Assembly (NCBI GenBank): GCA_023399815.1
Contig: JAEWOJ010000188.1
Span: 1 to 12,867, forward strand
DNA: 12,867 nt
Reading direction: 5' to 3'
DNA from: Pseudomonadota bacterium
GTDB lineage: Bacteria; Pseudomonadota; Gammaproteobacteria; Xanthomonadales; Xanthomonadaceae
Part shown: positions 7,302-12,867 of the stretch, in pieces
How positions within the stretch are numbered: the first letter of the stretch is position 1
How the letters are laid out: each line of letters begins with the position of its first letter
Notes under the pieces: generated by a model
The model's input: the letters and a program-made list of their open reading frames with translations, nothing else
Databases searched by the model: none
Told to the model about the DNA's origin: nothing
Made by a program: the position numbers and the translations under genes

Positions 7302-8326
7302 TGGCGACCTGGGCGATCGGCGATCTGCAGGGCTGCTACGACGTCACCCAGCGACTGCTGGAGAAGATCAACTTCGACCCGGCCGCCGACCGGCTGTGGT
7401 TCTGCGGCGACCTGGTCAACCGCGGCGGGCAGTCGCTGGAAACCCTGCGCCTGGTGCACTCGCTGCGCGACCATGGCACGGTGGTGCTGGGCAACCACGA
7501 CCTATCGCTGCTGGCCGTCGGCGCGCGCAGCGAAGAGGAGCAGCGCAAGGTCAACCCGGACCTGCAACGCGTCGTGCTCGCCGAGGACCGCGACGTGCTG
7601 CTGGACTGGCTGCGCCTGCAGAAGCTGGTGCACGTGGACCGCGAACTGGGCTGGATGATGTTCCATGCCGGCCTCGCGCCGAAGTGGACCGTGGCGATGG
7701 CCGAGAGGCACGCGCGCGAGGTCGAGCAGCAGCTGCACGGCAACGGCTACCGCAAGCTGCTGCGCAACATGTACGGCGATGGCCCCAGCTGGGCGCCGAA
7801 CCTGGCCGGCTACGACCGCTCGCGCGCCATCAACAACATCTTCACCCGCATGCGCTATTGCACGCCGCGCGGCCGCATCGGCATGGAAGACAAGGGCACG
7901 CCCGGTACCCAGCAGCAGGGCATGTACCCATGGTTCGAGGTACCGGGGCGGGTCGAGCGCGAGCTGAAGATGGTCTGCGGCCACTGGTCGGCCCTGGGCC
8001 TGACCATCACCCAGGGCGTGCACGCCATCGACACCGGCGCGGTCTGGGGCGGCAAGCTCACCGCGCTGCAGCTGGACAGCGAAGAACTGCGCGTGGTGCA
8101 GGTGCCCGGCCGCGACGTGCCGGCCCCGGTGCCGGGCGCCCGCCCGCCGCGCAAGCAGGCTTCCGAACGTCGCCCGGAACCGCGCGACGAAGCGCAGGGC
8201 GAACGCCGCGAATCGCGCCGCCGCCCGCGCCGGCATCGCCACACTGGCGGCAATGGCGGCAATGGCGGCAACAATGGAAATCCGGGCGGCACGGGCAACA
8301 ACGGCGGCGCCACGCCCGCGCAGTAA
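7301..8326 (+). CDS. apaH: Symmetrical bis(5'-nucleosyl)-tetraphosphatase ApaH with long disordered C-terminal tail
   Basis: ApaH hydrolyses Ap4A to two ADP and removes Np4 caps from RNA. The calcineurin-like metallophosphatase motifs are clear: IGDLQGCYD at the N-terminus, CGDLVNRGGQSL, VLGNHDLSLLA, FHAGLAP and, later, CGHWSALG. At 341 residues it is about 60 longer than the 280-residue E. coli enzyme. From about residue 268 it continues with a Pro/Arg-rich stretch (including RRESRRRPRRHRH) and ends in a Gly/Asn-rich tail coded partly by a 9-base tandem repeat. The tail is absent from the classic enzyme and may bind nucleic acid (inference). It is the last plus-strand gene and ends 25 bases from the convergent folA, an arrangement I recall from E. 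coli as well. Confidence 0.95.
   Translation: MATWAIGDLQGCYDVTQRLLEKINFDPAADRLWFCGDLVNRGGQSLETLRLVHSLRDHGTVVLGNHDLSLLAVGARSEEEQRKVNPDLQRVVLAEDRDVLLDWLRLQKLVHVDRELGWMMFHAGLAPKWTVAMAERHAREVEQQLHGNGYRKLLRNMYGDGPSWAPNLAGYDRSRAINNIFTRMRYCTPRGRIGMEDKGTPGTQQQGMYPWFEVPGRVERELKMVCGHWSALGLTITQGVHAIDTGAVWGGKLTALQLDSEELRVVQVPGRDVPAPVPGARPPRKQASERRPEPRDEAQGERRESRRRPRRHRHTGGNGGNGGNNGNPGGTGNNGGATPAQ
8246..8272 (+). repeat. 9-bp tandem repeat within the 3' end of apaH
   Basis: GGCGGCAAT occurs three times in tandem (8246-8254, 8255-8263 and 8264-8272, the last ending in C). It is in frame and encodes Gly-Gly-Asn units in the ApaH tail. The 9-base period preserves the frame, so copy number could vary by slippage without disrupting the gene. 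Confidence 0.7.
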
Positions 8327-8330
8327 GTGT

Positions 8331-8343
8331 CGGCCCAGGGCCG
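8331..8343. terminator. Possible bidirectional hairpin between convergent apaH and folA
   Basis: CGGCC (8331-8335) pairs with GGCCG (8339-8343) around a CAG loop. It lies in the 25-base gap (8327-8351) between the ends of apaH and folA, where a shared terminator is expected. No T-run follows on either strand, so termination would be weak or factor-dependent. Confidence 0.3.
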
Positions 8344-8351
8344 GCAACCGT

Positions 8352-8864
8352 TCAATCGACCTGGCGCCGCACGTAATGGGCGAAGCGGAACGCGAACGCG
8401 TGCTTCTCGTCGGCCGGGTGCGACTGGCTGTCCATTTCCTGCCACAGCACCGGGTCCACCTCGGGGAAATGCGTGTCCGCGGCAACCTCGGCGTCCACCC
8501 ACGTGAGGTACAGGTCGGTCGCCTGGTCGATCAGTTGCCGGTAGAGCTCGCCACCGCCGATCACGCACAGCTCGTCGGCACCTTCCTCGGCCGCGATGCT
8601 CCTGGCTTCGTCCAGCGATGCCACCGCCCGCATCCCCGCGAACGGCACCTGCCCGCCGCGGGTGAGTACCAGGTTGGTCCGTCCCGGCAACGCGCGGCCG
8701 AGGGATTCGGCGGTCCTGCGGCCCATCAGGATCGGCTTGCCGAGGGTCAGCGCCTTGAAGTACCTGAAGTCGTCCGGCAGGTGCCATGGCATCGCGTTGT
8801 CGCGACCGATGCCGCGGTTGCGGTCCAGCGCGGCGATCAGCGACAGCTTCACCGCGCCGCTCAT
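8352..8864 (-). CDS. folA: Dihydrofolate reductase
   Basis: FolA reduces 7,8-dihydrofolate to tetrahydrofolate with NADPH and is the trimethoprim target. The 170-residue protein shows SLIAALDRNRGIG, AMPWHLPDDF with the catalytic acid D32 (E. coli D27), the NADPH-binding LMGRRTAESLGRALPGR, VIGGGELY, and the C-terminal LYLTWVDAEVAADTHFP. The start at 8864 overlaps the thyA stop as ATGA, giving tight translational coupling. The pairing makes sense because ThyA turns methylene-THF into DHF, which FolA recycles. The stretch before the fold (MSGAVK) is slightly longer than in E. coli. There is no sign of acquired-resistance-type dfr sequence; this is the chromosomal form. Confidence 0.96.
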   Translation of the reverse strand: MSGAVKLSLIAALDRNRGIGRDNAMPWHLPDDFRYFKALTLGKPILMGRRTAESLGRALPGRTNLVLTRGGQVPFAGMRAVASLDEARSIAAEEGADELCVIGGGELYRQLIDQATDLYLTWVDAEVAADTHFPEVDPVLWQEMDSQSHPADEKHAFAFRFAHYVRRQVD

Positions 8865-9655
8865 ACCGCCACCGGCGCCTTGATCGCGGGCAGCGGGTCG
8901 TAGCCGTCGATGCGGATGTCGTCGAACGCGAAACCGAACAGGTCGGTGACTTCCGGGTTCAACCAAAGCTTCGGCAGCGCGCGCGGCTGGCGCGACAGCT
9001 GTTCGCGGGCCTGTTCGAAGTGGTTGGAGTACAAGTGCGCGTCGCCGAGCGTGTGCACGAAATCGCCCACGCCCAGGCCGGTGGCCTGCGCCACCATGTG
9101 GGTCAGCAGCGCGTAGCTGGCGATGTTGAACGGCACGCCGAGGAAGATGTCGCCGCTGCGCTGGTACAGCTGGCAACTGAGCCGGCCGTCGGCGACGTAG
9201 AACTGGAACAGGTTGTGGCAGGGCATCAGCGCCATCTGCGACAGCTCGCCGACGTTCCAGGCGCTGACCACCAGCCGCCGCGAATCCGGGTTGCGCCCGA
9301 TCTCGTCCACCAGCCACTGCATCTGGTCGATCTCGCGACCATCCGCGGTGGCCCAGCTGCGCCATTGCTTGCCGTAGACGGGGCCAAGGTCGCCGCTGGC
9401 GTCGGCCCATTCGTCCCAGATGCGGACCTGGTTGTCCTTCAGGTAGCCGATGTTGGTATCCCCCTTCAGGAACCACAGCAGCTCGTGGATGATCGAGCGC
9501 AGGTGCAGCTTCTTGGTGGTGACCAGCGGGAAGCCCTGGTTGAGGTCGAAGCGCATCTGCCAGCCGAACACGCTGCGCGTGCCGGTGCCGGTGCGGTCGG
9601 CCTTTTCCGTGCCGTGTTCGAGCACGTGCCGCAGCAGGTCCAGGTATTGCTTCAT
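8861..9655 (-). CDS. thyA: Thymidylate synthase
   Basis: ThyA converts dUMP to dTMP using 5,10-methylene-THF. The product has 264 residues, the same length as the E. coli enzyme. It begins MKQYLDLL and has R21 in DRTGTGT, C146 as the catalytic nucleophile in PCH, R126-R127 for phosphate binding, D169, N177 and the dUMP-binding H207 and Y209 in HLYSNH. It ends GYDPLPAIKAPVAV. The start at ATG 9655 matches the family length exactly and has GGAGG six bases upstream. An in-frame ATG at 9688 would add a non-homologous leader and is rejected. The start codon overlaps the stop of the last of three 26-bp mini-ORF units that link it to lgt. Confidence 0.97.
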   Translation of the reverse strand: MKQYLDLLRHVLEHGTEKADRTGTGTRSVFGWQMRFDLNQGFPLVTTKKLHLRSIIHELLWFLKGDTNIGYLKDNQVRIWDEWADASGDLGPVYGKQWRSWATADGREIDQMQWLVDEIGRNPDSRRLVVSAWNVGELSQMALMPCHNLFQFYVADGRLSCQLYQRSGDIFLGVPFNIASYALLTHMVAQATGLGVGDFVHTLGDAHLYSNHFEQAREQLSRQPRALPKLWLNPEVTDLFGFAFDDIRIDGYDPLPAIKAPVAV

Positions 9656-9681
9656 TTTTCGCCTCCGGCGAAGGGCTTCAT
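9652..9681 (-). CDS. Candidate 9-codon mini-ORF 3 (MKPFAGGEK), coupled to thyA
   Basis: It starts at ATG 9681 and stops at TGA 9654-9652, which overlaps the thyA ATG at 9655 (ATGA). It is preceded by GGAGG at a 6-base spacing inside unit 2. Its own Gly-Gly codons (GGA GGC) are the Shine-Dalgarno of thyA. The peptide is probably of no consequence by itself; the act of translation may deliver ribosomes to thyA. I cannot show that it is translated. Confidence 0.4.
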   Translation of the reverse strand: MKPFAGGEK

Positions 9682-9707
9682 TTTTCACCTCCCGCGCAGG
9701 GTTTCAT
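9678..9707 (-). CDS. Candidate 9-codon mini-ORF 2 (MKPCAGGEK)
   Basis: It starts at ATG 9707 and stops at TGA 9680-9678, overlapping the ATG of mini-ORF 3 at 9681 (ATGA). It has GGAGG six bases upstream. Compared with mini-ORF 3, four bases differ (AAA/AAG, TGC/TTC, GCG/GCC, GGT/GGC), and three of the four are synonymous. That hints at selection on the peptide, but the numbers are too small to decide. Confidence 0.4.
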   Translation of the reverse strand: MKPCAGGEK

Positions 9708-9733
9708 TTTTTGCCTCCGGCAATGGGCTTCAC
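9704..9733 (-). CDS. Candidate 9-codon mini-ORF 1 (MKPIAGGKK), coupled to lgt
   Basis: It starts at GTG 9733-9731, which overlaps the lgt stop TGA (9732-9730) as GTGA. It stops at 9706-9704, overlapping the ATG of mini-ORF 2 (ATGA). No Shine-Dalgarno precedes it, so initiation would depend on ribosomes terminating on lgt. It is the first step of the chain lgt - mini-ORF 1 - 2 - 3 - thyA. Confidence 0.33.
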   Translation of the reverse strand: MKPIAGGKK

Positions 9734-10635
9734 GCCCTGTCTGCCGCCGGCAGCACCGGCTGCAGCGTCGGCGCGCGCCGCGACAGCGCCAGCAGCGCCA
9801 GCCCCAGCGCGATCAGCGGCAGGCTCAGCAACTGGCCGCGGGTGAACCAGCCGAAGGCGAGATAGACGCCGTTGTCGGGCATGCGCACAAATTCCACCAG
9901 GAAACGGAAGCAGCCGTACAGCAGCGCGAACAGTCCGGAGACGGCGTAGCGCGGACGCGGCTTCATCGAGTACAGCCACAGCACGACGAACATCACCAGC
10001 CCTTCCAGCACTGCTTCGTACAGCTGCGAGGGATGGCGCGCGTACTGGGTGAGCAGGCCGGCGGCGTAGTCCTGCCGGATCTGCACGGCCGACATCAGCT
10101 GCTCCATGGTCGGCAGGCCGGCCGGCACGTCCTTGAGCGGCGCATGCGGGAAGATCACACCCCAGCCGGCGTTGGTGAACTTGCCCCACAACTCGCCGCC
10201 GACGAAGTTGCCCAGCCGGCCGAAGCCCAGCCCCAGCGGTACCAGCGGCGCAACGAAATCGAGGGTGTCGAAATAGTGCAGCGCATGCTTGCGGGTCCAC
10301 CACCAGCCGGCGGCCATCACCCCGAGCAGGCCACCGTGGAAGCTCATCCCGCCTTCCCAGACGCGCAGCAGGATCAGCGGGTTGTGCAGGAAATCGGCGG
10401 TCGCGTAGAACAGCATGTAGCCGATGCGCCCGCCCAGCACCACGCCGAGCATGGCGTAGAACAACAGGTCGGAAAAACCGTTCATGTCCACGCCCGGCAG
10501 GCGCCCGGCGCGCACGCGGCTGCGCCCCAGCCACCAGGCGGCAGCAAAACCGAGCAGGTACATGATGCCGTACCAGTGCACCTTGATCGGCCCCAAAGAG
10601 AAGGCGATCGGGTCTATGTCGTGGAGGTAGATCAT
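9730..10635 (-). CDS. lgt: Prolipoprotein diacylglyceryl transferase
   Basis: Lgt transfers diacylglycerol from phosphatidylglycerol to the lipobox cysteine of prolipoproteins in the inner membrane. The 301-residue, seven-helix protein shows HGGLLG with H100 (E. coli H103), the signature GRLGNFVGGELWG with R140, N143 and E148, HPSQLYE, and YGCFRFLVEF with Y240, R244 and E248. In the signature the usual Asn of GNFINGE is Gly. The start ATG 10635 (MIYLHDIDP) matches the family; no clear Shine-Dalgarno is seen. It lies 64 bases after a TPM-domain gene and has a candidate promoter in that gap. The lgt-thyA order is the same as in E. coli. The C-terminal tail after the last helix is short and Pro/Ala-rich. 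Confidence 0.96.
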   Translation of the reverse strand: MIYLHDIDPIAFSLGPIKVHWYGIMYLLGFAAAWWLGRSRVRAGRLPGVDMNGFSDLLFYAMLGVVLGGRIGYMLFYATADFLHNPLILLRVWEGGMSFHGGLLGVMAAGWWWTRKHALHYFDTLDFVAPLVPLGLGFGRLGNFVGGELWGKFTNAGWGVIFPHAPLKDVPAGLPTMEQLMSAVQIRQDYAAGLLTQYARHPSQLYEAVLEGLVMFVVLWLYSMKPRPRYAVSGLFALLYGCFRFLVEFVRMPDNGVYLAFGWFTRGQLLSLPLIALGLALLALSRRAPTLQPVLPAADRA

Positions 10636-10662
10636 GCAGTCGGGCCCGGCGGACGAGGTCCT

Positions 10663-10691
10663 ATTCTCGGGGCAGCGACCGCAGGGCTCAA
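10663..10691 (-). promoter_or_regulatory. Candidate sigma-70 promoter for lgt-thyA-folA
   Basis: On the minus strand TTGAGC (10691-10686) and GAGAAT (10668-10663) are separated by 17 bases; each matches four of six consensus positions. The predicted start lies about 20 bases before the lgt ATG. It is just downstream of the second TPM gene's stop, where a separate transcription start would make sense. The match is weak in GC-rich DNA. Confidence 0.35.
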
Positions 10692-10699
10692 CCGCCGCT

Positions 10700-11191
10700 T
10701 CAACCGAGCAGCTGCGGGCGGTCGGGCAGCTCGTTGTCGCACGCCTGCCCGGGTATGGCCGGGAAGTGCGCGGCCAGCAGCCGCGAGACTTCCGCCACGG
10801 TCGCCAGCACCGCGGCTTCCAGGTCGCCATCGCGCCGCAGGCGGCCGAAGTCCTCGCAGACCTGCCGCCACTGCGCCGCCTCGACGCGCCCCTGCAGGCC
10901 GCGGTCGGCAACGATCTCGATGGCATGATCGGCCAGCAGCAGGTAGATCAGCACGCCGTTGTTGGCCTGGGTATCCCAGGTGCGCAGCACGGCGAAGGCA
11001 TGCTCGGCGCGCTCGCGCGGCGACGTGCCGCGCCACAGCGCCGACAGCGGCAGGTCCGACTCGACCGCGAACATCACCTGCCCGGCATGCCGGCGCTCGC
11101 CATCGGCGATGGCGTGGGCGATGCGGTCCAGGCGGGCACCGGGAAAGCGCGCGTGCGCCGAGGGCGAGAACAGATGGCGCAACCAGCGCAT
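10700..11191 (-). CDS. TPM-domain protein, soluble form without signal peptide
   Basis: This 163-residue protein resembles the TPM (TLP18.3/Psb32/MOLO-1) domain family. Recognisable features are LDRIAHAIADGERRHAGQV, FAVESDLPLSALWRG, AEHAFAVLRTWDTQANNGVLIYLLLADHAIEIVADRG and the RDGDLEAAV helix. It has neither the signal peptide nor the Gly-rich tail of its neighbour, so it is probably cytoplasmic or membrane-associated. The ATG at 11191 shares one base with the stop of the upstream TPM gene (TGATG), indicating coupling. TPM domains are linked to LemA proteins in many Proteobacteria, and phosphatase activity has been reported for some plant members. Its role here is unknown. Confidence 0.85.
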   Translation of the reverse strand: MRWLRHLFSPSAHARFPGARLDRIAHAIADGERRHAGQVMFAVESDLPLSALWRGTSPRERAEHAFAVLRTWDTQANNGVLIYLLLADHAIEIVADRGLQGRVEAAQWRQVCEDFGRLRRDGDLEAAVLATVAEVSRLLAAHFPAIPGQACDNELPDRPQLLG

Positions 11192-12072
11192 CACCAGCTC
11201 CCCGAGGCGCCACCGCCTCCCGAACGTCCACCGCCACCGGACCAGCCGCCACCGCCGAAGCCGCCGCCGCCAAATCCACCGCCCCCGAAGCCCCCGCTGC
11301 CGAAACCGCCGCCGCGGGCGAAGCCCCCGGGCGACAGGCCGCCCAGCGACAGGAAGAAGGCCACTGCCGCGGCGATGCCGCCGCCGGCCAGCGAGAGCAG
11401 CAGCCAGCCCGCGCCGCCGCCGAGCAGCGCGGCCAGCAGGCCCTTCAGCGGGCGCGAGCGGCGCGCGAACAGCAGCCGCGCCAGCGCCGACGCCAGGCCG
11501 CCGATGAACAGCGCGACGAAGAAGGTGGCATCGCCGCCGCCCGGGTCGCGGTTGCTGGCCACCGGCGCCGGCAGTTCCTCGCCATCGACCAGCCTGACCA
11601 GCACCGCCGTCGCCTCGGCGATGCCGCCGGCGTAGTCGTCGTTGCGGAAATGCGGCACCAGGTATTCCTGGATGACGCGATTGGCGATGGCGTCGGGAAT
11701 CGCGCCTTCCAGGCCGTAGCCCGGCTCGATGCGCACGCGGCGGTCGTTCTTCGCCACCACCAGCAGCACGCCGTCGTCCACGCCCTTGCGGCCGATGCGC
11801 CACTGCTCGAACACGCGGGTGGCGTACTGGGCGATGTCCTCCGGCTGCGTGCTGGGCACGATCAGCACCTGCAACTGGCTGCCCTTGCGCTGCTGCAGGG
11901 CCAGCGCCTGCTGCACGAGCGCCTGCTTCTGCGCCGCGTCCAGGGTGCCGGTGGTGTCCACGACCGGCGAATCCAGCGGCGGGATCGGCGCCAGTTGTTG
12001 CGCGGCGGCCGTTCCCGCCCCGCCGAGGCCGAGCAGGAGGACCAGCAGCAACCGACCCAGCAGGCGTGTCAT
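11191..12072 (-). CDS. TPM-domain (YgcG-like) envelope protein with glycine-rich C-terminus
   Basis: The 293-residue product has a Sec signal peptide (about 1-24, ending AAA-QQ). A TPM domain spans about 38-160, with DTTGTLDAAQKQAL, VLIVPSTQPEDIAQYATRVFEQW, DDGVLLVVAKNDRRVRIEPGYGLEG and the IIxEYLVPHF-like segment. Hydrophobic membrane segments lie around 190-230. A low-complexity GGFGGGG-rich tail ends in SGSW, which is common in this family. It is probably anchored in the inner membrane with the TPM domain outside. It follows lemA by 7 bases and overlaps the next TPM gene by one base, so the three form a coupled module. The function is not established. Confidence 0.9.
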   Translation of the reverse strand: MTRLLGRLLLVLLLGLGGAGTAAAQQLAPIPPLDSPVVDTTGTLDAAQKQALVQQALALQQRKGSQLQVLIVPSTQPEDIAQYATRVFEQWRIGRKGVDDGVLLVVAKNDRRVRIEPGYGLEGAIPDAIANRVIQEYLVPHFRNDDYAGGIAEATAVLVRLVDGEELPAPVASNRDPGGGDATFFVALFIGGLASALARLLFARRSRPLKGLLAALLGGGAGWLLLSLAGGGIAAAVAFFLSLGGLSPGGFARGGGFGSGGFGGGGFGGGGFGGGGWSGGGGRSGGGGASGSW

Positions 12073-12079
12073 CGGTGGC

Positions 12080-12709
12080 TCACTGCGCCGGCGCGGGCTG
12101 CGGGTTCTGCGGCTGCGGCGCCGGCCGGGTGCCGAAATCCACTGCCGGCGGCTGCGCGATCTGCGCCTCGTTCTCGACGGTGAAGTTCGGCTTGGCCTTG
12201 TAGCCGAACAGCTTGGCGGTGATGACCTGCGGGAACGAGCGGATGTAGGTGTTGTAGTCCTGCACCAGCTGGATGTAGCGGCCGCGCGCGACGGTGATGC
12301 GGTTCTCGGTGCCTTCCAGCTGCGCCTGCAGGTCGCGGAAGTTCTGGTCCGACTTCAGCGTCGGGTAGTTCTCGCTGACCACCAGCAGCCGCGACAGCGC
12401 GCTGCCCAGCTCGCCCTGCGCCTGCTGGAACTGCTGCAGCGAGGCCGCGTCGTCGGCGTTGACCTGGATCTGCCCGACCCGCGAGCGGGCATTGGTGACC
12501 TCGGTCAGCACCTGCCGCTCCTGTTGGGCGTAGCCCTGCACGGTGTTGACCAGGTTGGGGATCAGGTCGGCGCGACGCTTGTACTGGTTGACCACCTCGG
12601 ACCAGCCGGCCTTGACCGCCTCGTCCTTCTGCTGGATGGCGTTGTAGCCGCAACCGGAGATCGAGAACACCGCGACGACGAGCAGCAACAGGCGAAGGTA
12701 CGGGCGCAT
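12080..12709 (-). CDS. lemA: LemA family lipoprotein
   Basis: LemA proteins are envelope proteins with an N-terminal hydrophobic segment and a long antiparallel helical core; their role is unclear. The 209-residue product has a signal ending in the lipobox SISGC, so it should be lipidated (by Lgt, encoded downstream). The core shows GYNAIQQKDEAVKAGWSEVVNQYKRR, DLIPNLVNTVQGY and the helical bundle through YIQLVQDYNTYIRSFP. It ends in a Pro/Gln/Ala-rich tail. ATG 12709 is chosen because AAGGA (12721-12717) lies 7 bases upstream and it gives a clean lipoprotein signal. An in-frame ATG at 12748 would add 13 charged residues and is rejected. The paired TPM genes follow directly. Confidence 0.95.
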   Translation of the reverse strand: MRPYLRLLLLVVAVFSISGCGYNAIQQKDEAVKAGWSEVVNQYKRRADLIPNLVNTVQGYAQQERQVLTEVTNARSRVGQIQVNADDAASLQQFQQAQGELGSALSRLLVVSENYPTLKSDQNFRDLQAQLEGTENRITVARGRYIQLVQDYNTYIRSFPQVITAKLFGYKAKPNFTVENEAQIAQPPAVDFGTRPAPQPQNPQPAPAQ

Positions 12710-12716
12710 GGTCGGA

Positions 12717-12721
12717 TCCTT
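12717..12721 (-). promoter_or_regulatory. Shine-Dalgarno AAGGA for lemA
   Basis: AAGGA on the minus strand ends 7 bases before the ATG at 12709 and decides the start over the upstream in-frame ATG at 12748. Apart from the GGAGG copies in the lgt-thyA array, it is one of the few clear Shine-Dalgarno sites in the window. Confidence 0.6.
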
Positions 12722-12774
12722 GGACGACGGAAGCGCCGAGCATGCCACGGCGGGCGTGCAGATGGAGCAAACCG

Positions 12775-12790
12775 CCCGCCAGGCGGCGGG
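12775..12790. other. GC-rich hairpin upstream of lemA
   Basis: CCCGCC (12775-12780) pairs with GGCGGG (12785-12790) around a 4-base loop. On the minus strand it is followed by CGGTTTG, a minimal T-run. It may terminate a gene beyond the window edge or be chance. No lemA promoter is convincing between here and 12709. Confidence 0.3.
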
Positions 12791-12830
12791 ATGCCGCGGA
12801 CCCTGCCGGAAAAGCCGGGGCGCGCCCCCG

Positions 12831-12867
<37 letters not shown>

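Larger units (their letters stand above)
9656..9733 (-). repeat. Three exact 26-bp tandem repeats carrying start codon plus Shine-Dalgarno
   Basis: Read on the minus strand, the units run 9733-9708, 9707-9682 and 9681-9656. Each has (A/G)TGAA(A/G)CCC, a variable codon, GC(C/G), then GGGAGG or CGGAGG and a run of A. They differ at a handful of positions, and the period is exactly 26. The array fills the entire spacer between the lgt stop (9730-9732) and thyA. Each unit is a complete translation-initiation module for the next. Because 26 is not a multiple of 3, each start is out of frame with the one before and each mini-ORF ends in the TGA overlapping the next start. Confidence 0.9.

Noticed and set aside
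9656..9688. Longer ThyA starting at ATG 9688
   Set aside because: It would add 11 residues not found in the family. ATG 9655 gives exactly 264 residues, MKQYL as in E. coli, and a GGAGG at ideal spacing.
9656..9733. The 26-bp repeats as a CRISPR array or a transposon end
   Set aside because: There are no spacers between units, only three copies, and no cas or transposase gene nearby. The units are fully explained as initiation modules.
10033..12183. Plus-strand open frame of 716 codons opposite lgt and the TPM genes
   Set aside because: It lies antisense to lgt, the TPM genes and the 3' end of lemA, is low in complexity, and has no family signature.

Overview
The window is GC-rich, densely packed bacterial DNA. 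Gene order, GTG starts, short spacers and protein signatures suggest a gammaproteobacterium of the Xanthomonadales/Lysobacteraceae (a Lysobacter, Luteimonas or Pseudoxanthomonas-like genome). This is inferred from sequence character, not from a database match. Nearly all of it is core chromosome. I see no insertion sequence, phage gene, CRISPR array, tRNA or rRNA, and no gap above 300 bases.

Plus strand, about 104 to 8326. A class II histone-deacetylase-fold amidohydrolase comes first. It is followed by the conserved cluster lptD - surA - pdxA - rsmA - apaG - apaH, as in Escherichia coli. LptD (LPS insertion porin) and SurA (its periplasmic chaperone) overlap by 4 bases. PdxA makes pyridoxal phosphate, RsmA dimethylates 16S rRNA, and ApaH cleaves Ap4A. 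ApaH carries an unusual Arg-rich then Gly/Asn-rich C-terminal tail of about 74 residues.

Minus strand, about 12709 down to 8352, convergent with the first block. The order is lemA - TPM-domain protein - second TPM-domain protein - lgt - thyA - folA. LemA and the TPM proteins form an envelope module of uncertain function. Lgt attaches the lipid to lipoproteins, and LemA itself carries a lipobox. ThyA produces dihydrofolate and FolA recycles it; their genes overlap by 4 bases (ATGA).

The most unusual structure is the lgt-thyA junction (9656-9733). Three exact 26-bp tandem units each contain a start codon, a GGAGG Shine-Dalgarno six bases before the next start, and a 9-codon mini-ORF of form MKPxAGGxK. 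Each stop overlaps the next start (GTGA/ATGA), so lgt is chained through three tiny cistrons to thyA. The GGAGG sites can also fold into small hairpins. Three genes (HDAC-like, rsmA, apaG) have a TANANT -10-like hexamer 6-7 bases before the start and no Shine-Dalgarno, suggesting leaderless mRNAs. The window ends in 35 consecutive G residues, most likely a sequencing artefact at a contig edge.
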